Both the position numbers and the translations under genes were made by a program. From positions 2,356,001 to 2,420,000 of the forward strand of contig NZ_CP017603.1 in assembly GCF_001854185.1 (NCBI RefSeq): a DNA stretch of 64,000 nucleotides. Direction: 5' to 3'. Shown piece by piece: positions 7,409 to 15,456 of this stretch. The stretch's first letter is position 1; the number at the start of each line of letters is the position of its first letter. The notes beneath the pieces are model-generated. The model was not told the origin of the DNA. It searched no databases and worked only from the letters and a program-made list of their open reading frames with translations. This DNA comes from Clostridium formicaceticum (GTDB taxonomy: Bacteria; Bacillota; Clostridia; Peptostreptococcales; Natronincolaceae).

Positions 7409-9559
7409 GTGGGACTTACGCATCAATCAATGGGAAAAGGTGTTTTGGATGAAATGTTTAATGTACAACTAAATTCTCCTGACGAAGTGGTGGTTGCCTT
7501 AGCTGGCAACCCTAATACAGGAAAAAGTACAGTATTTAATAGCTTAACAGGGCTTAATCAACACACAGGAAATTGGCCAGGAAAAACCGTCACCAATGCA
7601 CAAGGAAGGTATGGCCATAGGGATAAAAAGTTTGTATTAGTGGATTTGCCAGGAACCTATTCTTTGCTGGCAAATTCTGTAGAGGAAGAAGTGGCAAGGG
7701 ATTTTATATGTTTTGGAAAGCCGCAGGCAACGGTTGTAGTGACAGATGCTACATCTTTAGAGAGAAATTTAATTTTAGTGTTACAGATCTTAGAGATAAC
7801 AGATAAAGTAGTACTTTGTGTGAATCTCATGGATGAGGCCAAAAGGAAGGGAATAGAAGTAGATTTAAAAAAGTTATCTGAAGGCCTGGGTGTTCCGGTG
7901 GTGGGAACCAATGCTAGAGATGGTGTAGGATTAGAGGCGTTGAAGGATACGGTTTATCAAGTAGCTTTAGGAGAAGTTGCGTCAAGGACTACTAAGATAC
8001 AGTATGGAAAAGAGATTGAGGAAATATTACAAAACGTTGAAAGCAAAGTTCAAGAAATGGTGGGAGGCAAATTGAATAGCCGATGGGTGGCCCTCCAACT
8101 TCTCAATGGAGATATTAGTATTTTACAATCAGTGAATACCTTTTTACAGGAAGATACATTAGATTCAGAGGGATTAGATAGGTGCGTAAAAGAACTGGCA
8201 GAATTCCTTAAAAAACAAAATATGAAACAGGAAGAAATTCAAGATAAAATTGTTATTGCTATTGTAAAAACTTCAGAAAAAATTCATAGAAGGGTTGTTC
8301 ATGTAAAAAATGAAAAATACAATGAAATGGATAGAAAAATCGATAATATACTAACCTCTAGAATGTTTGGCATTCCTATTATGATCGCATTATTAGGGAT
8401 GGTTTTTTGGGTGACAATACAAGGTGCCAACTATCCTTCAGAAGCTTTGGCAAGTCTATTTTTTACCATAGAGGAACATTTAAGCAATCTTCTTTTAGGT
8501 AGTGGTGTCCCTGGATGGGTTCATGGGGTTCTTGTTTTAGGAATTTATAGAACCTTAGCATGGGTTATATCTGTTATGTTACCTCCCATGGCAATTTTCT
8601 TTCCATTGTTTACTTTAATGGAAGACCTGGGTTATTTACCTCGGGTGGCATTTAATTTAGATAATTTTTTTAAAAAAGCTTGTGCACATGGTAAACAGGC
8701 GTTAACCATGTGTATGGGATTTGGGTGTAATGCGGCAGGTGTTATTGCCTGTAGAATTATTGATTCTCCTAGGGAAAGGCTAATCGCCATTATTACGAAT
8801 AACTTTGTACCCTGTAATGGTAGGTTTCCAATTTTAATTTCCATGGCGGTTATTTTTATAGGTGGGGCTGCTGCTGGAATTACTCAATCTATTTTAGGCA
8901 CCATTGCAGTACTAGGGGTAATTATTTTGGGTGTAGTGATTACTTTAATTGTATCGAAGATTCTATCTAAAACAATCTTAAAAGGTCTACCCTCTTCTTT
9001 TACATTAGAGTTGCCTCCCTATAGAAAGCCACAGGTAGGAAGAATTTTAGTTCGATCCATTTTAGATAGAACCTTGTTCGTATTAGGTAGAGCTGTGATG
9101 GTAGCGGCTCCTGCGGGGGTTGTTATTTGGATGATGGCAAATATCATGATTGGCGATGTAAGTATACTAGATCATTGTGCTACTTTTTTAGAGCCTTTTG
9201 GTCGCCTAATTGGCATGGATGGTTATATTATTATGGCTTTTATATTAGGTCTTCCTGCTAATGAAATTGTTATACCCATTATCGTCATGAGTTACTTATC
9301 CACTGGTGCTATGTTAGAACTTGATAGTTTAGAAGCCTTAAGAGAACTGCTTGTAAATAATGGTTGGACTTGGTTAACAGCGGTATGTGTTATGATTTTT
9401 ACATTATTACATTTTCCCTGTGGTACTACACTACTGACCATAAGGAAGGAAACCCAAAGCAAAAAATGGACTTTTGCTTCCTTCGCCATACCAACTGCAA
9501 CAGGCATAATCGTTTGCTTTGTTTTAGCGCAAACTGCTAGGTTGCTGGGATTCGTATAA
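7409..9559 (+). CDS. feoB: Ferrous iron transport protein FeoB
   Basis: Inner-membrane Fe(II) transporter (716 aa) with an N-terminal GTPase domain. Motifs are G1 GNPNTGKST at about residues 33-41, G2 region TGNWPGKTV, G3 DLPGTYSL and G4 NLMDEAKRKG. The C-terminal half has two Gate domains; the first carries TMCMGFGCNAAGVIACRII with conserved Cys residues, and the second FILGLPANEIVIP. It starts at a GTG with an AGGAGG site. The length matches typical FeoB of Firmicutes. A strong terminator follows directly, so feoAB is a two-gene operon without feoC. Regulation by the divergent DtxR-type protein is inferred. Confidence 0.95.
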   Translation: MGLTHQSMGKGVLDEMFNVQLNSPDEVVVALAGNPNTGKSTVFNSLTGLNQHTGNWPGKTVTNAQGRYGHRDKKFVLVDLPGTYSLLANSVEEEVARDFICFGKPQATVVVTDATSLERNLILVLQILEITDKVVLCVNLMDEAKRKGIEVDLKKLSEGLGVPVVGTNARDGVGLEALKDTVYQVALGEVASRTTKIQYGKEIEEILQNVESKVQEMVGGKLNSRWVALQLLNGDISILQSVNTFLQEDTLDSEGLDRCVKELAEFLKKQNMKQEEIQDKIVIAIVKTSEKIHRRVVHVKNEKYNEMDRKIDNILTSRMFGIPIMIALLGMVFWVTIQGANYPSEALASLFFTIEEHLSNLLLGSGVPGWVHGVLVLGIYRTLAWVISVMLPPMAIFFPLFTLMEDLGYLPRVAFNLDNFFKKACAHGKQALTMCMGFGCNAAGVIACRIIDSPRERLIAIITNNFVPCNGRFPILISMAVIFIGGAAAGITQSILGTIAVLGVIILGVVITLIVSKILSKTILKGLPSSFTLELPPYRKPQVGRILVRSILDRTLFVLGRAVMVAAPAGVVIWMMANIMIGDVSILDHCATFLEPFGRLIGMDGYIIMAFILGLPANEIVIPIIVMSYLSTGAMLELDSLEALRELLVNNGWTWLTAVCVMIFTLLHFPCGTTLLTIRKETQSKKWTFASFAIPTATGIIVCFVLAQTARLLGFV

Positions 9560-9560
9560 T

Positions 9561-9595
9561 AATTAACCTCCTCAAAATTTGAGGAGGTTAATTTT
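9561..9595 (+). terminator. feoAB terminator
   Basis: Long stem AATTAACCTCCTC / GAGGAGGTTAATT followed by TTTA immediately after the feoB stop codon. Confidence 0.8.
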
Positions 9596-9667
9596 ATGTG
9601 TAGGTTCCATGTAATATAAAGATTGGTTTTCATATAAAAGTGCATTAGAAGAAATGGTACGTATGGC

Positions 9668-9737
9668 ATTGTCAAATAGACAATTTTGAAATTTTCGAAA
9701 AAATAGTATTGCAAATTTTAAGAAAAGCCTTTATAAT
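9668..9737 (+). promoter_or_regulatory. Promoter and inverted repeat upstream of the DeoR-type gene
   Basis: A vegetative promoter-like pair, TTGCAA (9709-9714) and TATAAT (9732-9737) with 17-base spacing, precedes the DeoR gene by about 85 bases. Just upstream, ATTGTC-aaata-GACAAT (9668-9684) is a perfect inverted repeat that could bind the DeoR regulator. Both were assigned by eye. Confidence 0.5.
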
Positions 9738-9821
9738 TAACACAAAAGAACAATAAAATACATAAATGAACAACAATAAAACTTTTTATGTTAGTTTTAA
9801 ACAAATGGGAGGTTTTAAGCA

Positions 9822-10583
9822 ATGCTGCCTGCTGAAAGAAGAAAAATAATAACAGATTACTTAAAAGAGCATGGTAAGGTTGTGGTGGAGGATCTGGCGG
9901 AAGTACTAAAGGTGTCAACCATGACCATAAGAAGAGATTTACAGCTTTTAGAGGAGGAAGATCTCGTTACGAGAACCCATGGGGGAGCCGTATTAAAGGA
10001 GCAATTGATAAAAGAAGTGCCTTATAAGGATAAGGCAGCTATCAATATAAAGATAAAAAGAAAATTAGCTCTTTTTGCCGCTGGTTTAGTTCAGGAGGGA
10101 TACACGGTGATCTTAGATGCTGGTACCACCAACATGGAAATAGCAAAACACTTGGTGAATAAGAAGGATGTCAAAGTTATTACCAACGATGTAATGATTG
10201 CAGCTTTTTTGTATCCTTATGAGAATATAGAGGTGTACTGTTGTGGTGGGCTTATTCAAAAAACTACAGGTGCTATTACTGGTTCCAATGCAAAGGATTT
10301 TTTTGAAGATGTGCTAACAGATGTTATTTTTATAGGGGCTAATGCTGTTGATTTGCGAAGTGGCATCACTACACCTACCTTAGATAAAGCAAAATTAAAG
10401 AGACAAATGCTTGAGGCAGCTGAAGAAAAAATTTTGGTGTGTGATAGTTCTAAGTTTGGAAAAAAAAGTTTTGCGAAAGTCTGTTCTCTAGAGGAATTAG
10501 ACTTAATTATTACAGATACCGGCATTGCTTTAGAAACACTAGATATACTGAAGGAGAAAAATATTGCTGTTGAAAAGGTATAA
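9822..10583 (+). CDS. DeoR-family transcriptional regulator of the sugar-acid operon
   Basis: Predicted repressor (253 aa). The N-terminal DeoR helix-turn-helix is clear: RRKIITDYLKEHGKVVVEDL, then VSTMTIRRDLQLLEEE and TRTHGGAV (about residues 5-60). The C-terminal DeoRC sensor domain has LDAGTTNMEIAKHL, VITNDV, and a KLKRQMLEAAEEKILVCDSS segment that in this family binds a phosphorylated sugar ligand. It is the first gene of an operon with a DUF1537 kinase, PdxA2 and a GntP permease, so the effector is probably a phosphorylated four-carbon sugar acid (inference). The start is an ATG with a GGGAGG site. Confidence 0.85.
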   Translation: MLPAERRKIITDYLKEHGKVVVEDLAEVLKVSTMTIRRDLQLLEEEDLVTRTHGGAVLKEQLIKEVPYKDKAAINIKIKRKLALFAAGLVQEGYTVILDAGTTNMEIAKHLVNKKDVKVITNDVMIAAFLYPYENIEVYCCGGLIQKTTGAITGSNAKDFFEDVLTDVIFIGANAVDLRSGITTPTLDKAKLKRQMLEAAEEKILVCDSSKFGKKSFAKVCSLEELDLIITDTGIALETLDILKEKNIAVEKV

Positions 10584-10614
10584 ACATAAGTAAACTGCAA
10601 ATGGGGGAGTATAG

Positions 10615-11925
10615 ATGTCTAAAATAATAGTAATAGCTGATGATTTGACAGGAGCCAATGCTACAGGGGTTCTGTTGGCAAGGAGAGGATTTAAGTCTGC
10701 TACTTATTTAAATTTAAAGAACTTTTCAGAAGAAAATAATTTTGATGCCATTTCTATAAGTACTGATAGTAGGGGTGTTGATAGAGCGTTAGCCTATAGA
10801 AGGGTAACAGAAGTATTAAAAGTCTTTAAGGATAAAAATATTAGGATGTTCAGTAAAAGAATTGATAGTACTTTAAGGGGAAATATAGGGGCAGAAATAG
10901 ATGCAGTTCTGGATACCTTAGACAACGAAGAAATAGCTATTGTAGTAGCATCTTTCCCTTCTTCAGGGAGAATAGCAGTGGGAGGCTATTTAATGGTCAA
11001 TGCTATTCCCTTAGAAAAAACAGATGTGGCAAAAGACCCCAAAACTCCTGTGGATACCTCTTGTATTATAGAGCTAATTAGTAAGCAAACAAAATATAAG
11101 GTTGGATTTATTCCCTTAAAAGAGGTCCTAAAAGGTATAGGGAGTTTAAAAGAGCGTATTCTACAAGAAAAGCAAAATGGCAAGAGAGTAGTGATCGTTG
11201 ATGCTACTACAGATGAGGAAATAGAAATAATTGCTAGAGCTGTAGCTGCTGCGGAGCTACCAGCTGTTGCGGCAGATCCAGGACCTTTTACCGCTGCTTT
11301 AGCGAAAAACTTAGTAGGTCAATCCAGTGTAGTACCGGGGAAAAAGGTGATGTTTGCAGTAGGCAGTGTTACAAATAATACGAAGAGACAATTAGATGAA
11401 TTGAAATTAAAATATACGCCATTAATTATAAAGGCAGATCCTGAAGCGCTCATTCATTCTGAAAAGATGGAGGAAGAGATTCATAGGGTAGCATCAACAC
11501 TTCTATCTCGAATGAATCAGTATGAGGTGCTGGGGGTTACGACTAATGGTAGTAAAATATTGAATCTAAAAGAGATTAGCAGAAAGTTAAATATATCGGA
11601 AGATGACGTGAGTCAGAGAATTGCCGATGGCTTAGCAAAGATAACAGAAAATACAATGCGGTTAAGTAAAGGATTGATAGGTGCCTTATACACCAGTGGA
11701 GGAGATATTACAGTGGCAGTATGCAAGGAGCTGAAGTCCTCTGGCATAGAAGTAAAGGATGAAGTGTTGCCACTGGCGGCTTATGGAAGAATCATTGATG
11801 GCGCATATAACAATACACCTATTATAACCAAAGGAGGATTAGTAGGAGGCGATAGCGCTATGACTGATTGTATTGAATATCTACGTACGAAGGTATCGAA
11901 TGAATATCATATAAACTTAGATTAA
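10615..11925 (+). CDS. dtnK: DUF1537 four-carbon acid sugar kinase (D-threonate/D-erythronate kinase type)
   Basis: Kinase (436 aa) that phosphorylates a C4 sugar acid at the 4-OH, giving 4-phospho-D-threonate or 4-phospho-D-erythronate. The N-terminal domain starts with IIVIADDLTGANATGVLLA, the family's ADDLTGA motif, followed by STDSRG and RIDSTLRGNIG. The C-terminal nucleotide-binding domain has LYTSGGDITVAVCKEL and ITKGGLVGGD. It follows the DeoR gene by 31 bases and precedes pdxA2. In established D-threonate and D-erythronate pathways, DUF1537 kinases pair with PdxA2; which epimer is used here cannot be told from the sequence. Confidence 0.85.
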   Translation: MSKIIVIADDLTGANATGVLLARRGFKSATYLNLKNFSEENNFDAISISTDSRGVDRALAYRRVTEVLKVFKDKNIRMFSKRIDSTLRGNIGAEIDAVLDTLDNEEIAIVVASFPSSGRIAVGGYLMVNAIPLEKTDVAKDPKTPVDTSCIIELISKQTKYKVGFIPLKEVLKGIGSLKERILQEKQNGKRVVIVDATTDEEIEIIARAVAAAELPAVAADPGPFTAALAKNLVGQSSVVPGKKVMFAVGSVTNNTKRQLDELKLKYTPLIIKADPEALIHSEKMEEEIHRVASTLLSRMNQYEVLGVTTNGSKILNLKEISRKLNISEDDVSQRIADGLAKITENTMRLSKGLIGALYTSGGDITVAVCKELKSSGIEVKDEVLPLAAYGRIIDGAYNNTPIITKGGLVGGDSAMTDCIEYLRTKVSNEYHINLD

Positions 11926-11952
11926 TCCTTTGGTGTATCACTAAGACCTACA

Positions 11953-12130
11953 CTTCTTAAAGTGAGAGATCGAGCGTTACATTCTCCAGATAAATTCAAT
12001 TACAATTCAGTGGGGGTAAAAACTCCTCTAGATAAATAAACTAAGTGACTGCCACAAAAGTTAAAGTACAAACTTGCACTCTGTATAAGTGACTGACACA
12101 AAATCATAGATTTTGGTCATCTACTTATGA
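11953..12130 (+). repeat. Degenerate IS605/TnpB-end-like repeat, copy A
   Basis: The 240-base gap between the kinase and pdxA2 genes is not ordinary spacer. Positions 11953-12028 align without gaps to 14841-14916 (about three quarters identical), both ending in GGGGGTAAAAAC. A second block at 12087-12130 (starting AAGTGACTGACACAAAATC) matches 31659-31702, and its first part is repeated at 12043-12060. No transposase frame is present. From memory the pattern resembles the 3' flank (right end and guide-RNA scaffold) of IS200/IS605-type tnpB elements, but this is unproven. Confidence 0.5.
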
Positions 12131-12167
12131 ATGAAGTCTTATTTTATAAAGAAAGGGGTTATTAAAT

Positions 12168-13166
12168 ATGAAAGTACCAGTGATAGGCATACCAATGGGA
12201 GATCCTGCAGGAATAGGACCAGAAATTGTAGTAAAGGCATTGGCTGTAGAAGAAATTCATAAATTATGTAAGGTAGTGGTGATAGGAGATAAAGCTACAT
12301 TGCTACAGGCAATGGATATTTGTAATGTCAATTTAGAAATAAAAGTGATCTCTCAAGTGGAAGAAGGAGATTACAAGGAAGGTATTTTAAATCTAATAGA
12401 CTTACAAAATGTTGCTATAGAAAAGTTAAAGTTTGGAGAAGTGCAAGCCATGGCGGGAAAGGCAGCTTTTGATTATATTAAAAAATCTGTAGATTTAGCA
12501 AAAGCAGGAAATATAGATGTGCTTGCTACTACACCTATAAATAAAGAGGCTTTGAAGGCAGCAAAGATTGATTATATTGGTCATACTGAGATATTGGCGG
12601 ATTTGACCAATACGAATGATCCACTGACTATGTTTGAAGTAGATCAACTTAGAGTATTTTTCCTATCTCGTCATGTATCTTTAAGAGAAGCCTGCGATTT
12701 AGTAAAAAAAGAAAGGGTTTTGGATTATATAGAAAGGTCTTATGCAGCACTAGAGCGATTAGGTATTGATGGAGCAAAGCTAGCTGTAGCTGGATTAAAT
12801 CCCCATAGTGGAGAAAATGGCCTTTTTGGTAGAGAAGAGGTGGATGAAATTAATTTTGCTATTGAAGTAGCCCGTCAAAAAGGTATTGATGTAGTAGGAC
12901 CGGTACCAGCTGACTCTGTATTTCATTTTGGCTTAAAGGGAAGCTTTGATGCAGTATTATCTCTATATCATGATCAGGGTCATATTGCTACAAAAATGGT
13001 GGATTTCGAAAGAACCATATCTTTGACAAATAATATGCCATTTTTAAGGACTTCTGTAGATCATGGAACCGCCTTTGATATAGCAGGTACAGGGAAAGCC
13101 AGCGCTGTTAGCATGATCGAAGCGATTAAAGTAGGGGCTAAATATGGACCATATTTTAAAAGGTAA
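12168..13166 (+). CDS. pdxA2: 4-phospho-D-threonate/D-erythronate 3-dehydrogenase (PdxA2)
   Basis: NAD-dependent decarboxylating dehydrogenase (332 aa) of the PdxA family. It oxidises the 4-phosphorylated C4 acid made by the upstream kinase, giving dihydroxyacetone phosphate and CO2. Family motifs are [14 protein letters not shown] at the N-terminus, [12 protein letters not shown], metal-binding [10 protein letters not shown] (about 140), [15 protein letters not shown] and [13 protein letters not shown] (about 265). The neighbours point to the catabolic PdxA2 rather than the vitamin B6 enzyme; no other pyridoxine gene is nearby. The ATG has an AAAGGGG site. It follows the kinase after a repeat-bearing 242-base gap. 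Confidence 0.85.
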   Translation: MKVPVIGIPMGDPAGIGPEIVVKALAVEEIHKLCKVVVIGDKATLLQAMDICNVNLEIKVISQVEEGDYKEGILNLIDLQNVAIEKLKFGEVQAMAGKAAFDYIKKSVDLAKAGNIDVLATTPINKEALKAAKIDYIGHTEILADLTNTNDPLTMFEVDQLRVFFLSRHVSLREACDLVKKERVLDYIERSYAALERLGIDGAKLAVAGLNPHSGENGLFGREEVDEINFAIEVARQKGIDVVGPVPADSVFHFGLKGSFDAVLSLYHDQGHIATKMVDFERTISLTNNMPFLRTSVDHGTAFDIAGTGKASAVSMIEAIKVGAKYGPYFKR

Positions 13167-13199
13167 ACTTTTTCAGTTTGTACTAGGCATCAAATAAAC

Positions 13200-13260
13200 A
13201 GCTATGGATTCTCTTCTAAAACTTTGGCATGATATCATGCTAAAGTTTTAGAAGATGACA
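13200..13260 (+). other. Hairpin between pdxA2 and gntP
   Basis: TTCTAAAACTTTGGCATGA and TCATGCTAAAGTTTTAGAA face each other at about 13214-13254, with a short centre. The stem is long but has no strong T-run after it. It may stabilise a message end, tune gntP expression or partly terminate; the purpose is unclear. Confidence 0.5.
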
Positions 13261-13356
13261 AGGGAAAACGTTTTGTTTTAGGAGGTTGTAAAAGACATCT
13301 ATGTTTTAGCGGTGAAGGAGGAAATTTATAATATATTATCAAGGGGGAGATAAAAA

Positions 13357-14733
13357 ATGGAATTAGCAGTTTCAGGAGGTCAAATGGTTTTAGGATTAGT
13401 ACTGGGTATCATTTTATTATTAACCTTAATTCTTAAAACAAAAGTGCACGCATTCTTAGCATTAATTATTTCGGCTTCTGTAACAGGTTTAGTTGGTGGC
13501 ATGCCAGCGAATGGAGTTACTGGCTCCATTACAAGAGGTTTTGGTAACACTTTAGGTAGTATTGGTATTATTATAGGCTTTGGTGTTATGATGGGACAGT
13601 TATTTGAGGCATCAGGTGCTGCTGAAAGGATGGCAAGAACTTTTATTAAAGTTCTTGGAAAGAAGAGAGAAGAATTGGCAATGGCTATCACAGGATTTAT
13701 CGTATCTATTCCAATTTTCTGTGACTCTGGATTTGTTATTTTATCACCTTTAGTAAAAGCAATTTCTAGAAGAACAAAAAAATCTGTTGTTTCTTTGGGG
13801 ATCTCTTTAGCATTGGGTTTAGTGATCACTCACTCATTAGTACCTCCTACGCCAGGTCCAGTTGGTGTTGCTGGAATATTTGAAGTAAGTGTAGGTAGTT
13901 TATTGCTTTGGGGAATCATATTGGCGATTCCTATGACCTTAGCAGGTATGTTATACGGTAAGTGGATAGGAAAGCAAATTTATCAATTACCAGGAGAAGG
14001 AGACACATGGATTCGTCCAAATTACCAAGATCCCATTTATGAGGAAATAGCTGTAACCGAAGAAAAAGTACAATTACCATCTGCTTTTATGGCGTTTGCA
14101 CCCATTTTGATACCTGTAATTCTGATTCTATTATCTAATTTATCAAGCTTATTAAGCTGGGGAGGTAATGTAGCCGGTATCATTGCTTTTGTAGGTTCTC
14201 CCGTAATCGCTGTAGGTATAGGATTATTGGTAGCTATTTTAGGTTTAACGAAGAACTTAACTCGACAAGAAACGATAGAGAAAATGGAACAGGGTATTCG
14301 TTCCGCTGGTATTATTATGTTAGTAACTGGAGGTGGTGGTGCTTTAGGTACTGTGTTAAGGGACAGCGGTGCTGGGGACTACTTAGCGCAGCTAATTGCT
14401 GCATCTCCGCTACCAGCTATACTGGTTCCTTTTATTGTAGCCTCTGCTGTACGTTTGATTCAAGGAAGTGGCACTGTTGCTATGATTACTGCTGCTTCTA
14501 TTACAGCACCAATGCTTGCTAATCTACAGATAAACCCTGTATTTGCAGCATTAGCGGCTTGTGTAGGTTCTTTGATTTTTTCTTACTTTAATGATAGTTA
14601 CTTCTGGGTTGTAAATCGTATGCTAGGTATTAAAGAGGTGAAGGAACAAATTAGAGTATGGTCTGTTACTACTACCATAGCATGGGGAGTAGGATTAGTT
14701 GGATTATTAATATTAAATGCTTTATTTGGTTAA
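13357..14733 (+). CDS. GntP-family sugar-acid:H+ symporter
   Basis: Membrane permease (458 aa) of the gluconate permease family, expected to import the C4 sugar acid (threonate or erythronate) used by the operon. It is hydrophobic throughout with about 12 segments; family signs include FCDSGFVILSPL near residue 125, HSLVPPTPGPVGVAGI near 160 and RLIQGSGTVAMITAASI near 365. An ATG at 13357 follows an AAGGGGGAG site. It is the last gene of the DeoR-kinase-PdxA2-GntP set; a terminator and a repeat remnant follow. The substrate is inferred from context only. Confidence 0.87.
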   Translation: MELAVSGGQMVLGLVLGIILLLTLILKTKVHAFLALIISASVTGLVGGMPANGVTGSITRGFGNTLGSIGIIIGFGVMMGQLFEASGAAERMARTFIKVLGKKREELAMAITGFIVSIPIFCDSGFVILSPLVKAISRRTKKSVVSLGISLALGLVITHSLVPPTPGPVGVAGIFEVSVGSLLLWGIILAIPMTLAGMLYGKWIGKQIYQLPGEGDTWIRPNYQDPIYEEIAVTEEKVQLPSAFMAFAPILIPVILILLSNLSSLLSWGGNVAGIIAFVGSPVIAVGIGLLVAILGLTKNLTRQETIEKMEQGIRSAGIIMLVTGGGGALGTVLRDSGAGDYLAQLIAASPLPAILVPFIVASAVRLIQGSGTVAMITAASITAPMLANLQINPVFAALAACVGSLIFSYFNDSYFWVVNRMLGIKEVKEQIRVWSVTTTIAWGVGLVGLLILNALFG

Positions 14734-14767
14734 GCTAGAGGAGTGAGATTAAAGAAGTGACATAAAC

Positions 14768-14802
14768 AAAATAGAGAAAAAAGTTTTTTTCCTCTATTTT
14801 TT
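14768..14802 (+). terminator. gntP terminator
   Basis: Stem AAAATAGAG / CTCTATTTT around an A-rich then T-rich centre, followed by TTTC, about 35 bases after the gntP stop. Confidence 0.65.
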
Positions 14803-14840
14803 CATGTCTTTCATCCTTCCATGTATTGCTAAGATGTCCA

Positions 14841-14935
14841 TTTCTTAAAGTGGGAGATTAAGCACTACATCCTCGAAGTAAATTTGGCTGCAATTCGATG
14901 GGGGTAAAAACGTCTACTGAATTGCAGCCAAATTT
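14841..14935 (+). repeat. Degenerate IS605/TnpB-end-like repeat, copy B, with a 17-bp perfect stem
   Basis: This copy aligns without gaps to 11953-12028. It shares 26 identical bases (AAGTGGGAGATTAAGC and the 10 bases after it) with the third copy at 31704-31729. Positions 14880-14896 (AAATTTGGCTGCAATTC) pair perfectly with 14919-14935. The 22-base loop holds GGGGGTAAAAAC. The stem can also act as a terminator for the minus-strand or plus-strand gene. No transposase gene lies nearby. Confidence 0.5.
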
Positions 14936-14961
14936 TATTTGAGCCTCTTAAAAATATTCTG

Positions 14962-15243
14962 CTAATTTGTACGCATCAATTTTGTAAACCAAGTACCTTT
15001 TTCTTGCTTTTCAATTTTGTGGACTTCATCAATCTCAATATGGTGTTTTTTACATAGAGTTAATACAACTTCTTTATCTTTACAAGAAAACTCAGCGGCT
15101 ATACCACAGCTGGAACTAACCTGTCTTGGAACAGGCATGAGCTTTACAGGAATATTTTTTTCCTTTAAAACTTTTTCAGTATTTAGTGCATGATGGGTGT
15201 TGTGAAAGGTTAGTACACAGTAAAAATTCTTCAAATTTATCAC
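14962..15243 (-). CDS. DUF3343 putative Se/S carrier-like protein
   Basis: Small protein (93 aa) of the DUF3343 family. It opens with FYCVLTFHNTHHALNTEKVLKEKNI and continues with MPVPRQVSSSCGIAAEF; the Cys of SSCG is the conserved candidate carrier residue. The family is linked to selenium or sulfur trafficking because it occurs with YedE and YedF proteins; the molecular role is not proven. It follows the TusA-like gene directly, its start abutting that gene's stop, and ends a three-gene minus-strand operon. The start at 15243 is at the first ATG. Confidence 0.8.
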   Translation of the reverse strand: MINLKNFYCVLTFHNTHHALNTEKVLKEKNIPVKLMPVPRQVSSSCGIAAEFSCKDKEVVLTLCKKHHIEIDEVHKIEKQEKGTWFTKLMRTN

Positions 15244-15456
15244 CTATTTTCTTATATGTAAAGTATATTCCTCATTACCTTCTGATACGTCCACTTGAAA
15301 ACCTTGGTTTTTAGCAAAGCGCTTAATATTTTCTACTGCCACCATACTATCCACTAAGACCCGTAGCGTTTCCTCGGTAAAGTTTTCAATAGCTTGTTTT
15401 GTCATGACAACAGGTTCTGGACAAGACCTGCCCCTTGCATCAACAATATTAGACAT
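15244..15456 (-). CDS. TusA/YedF-like sulfurtransferase (CPEP protein)
   Basis: Small SirA/TusA-fold protein (70 aa). The hallmark RGRSCPEPVVMTKQA sits near the N-terminus; the Cys of CPEP carries a persulfide or perselenide in this family. The ATG at 15456 is preferred because an in-frame TTG at 15465 lies only two to three bases from the AGGAGG site, while the ATG is 11 bases away. It lies between yedE and the DUF3343 gene, the usual order for the putative selenium-uptake set. It is shorter than full YedF, which has an extra C-terminal domain. Confidence 0.85.
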   Translation of the reverse strand: MSNIVDARGRSCPEPVVMTKQAIENFTEETLRVLVDSMVAVENIKRFAKNQGFQVDVSEGNEEYTLHIRK

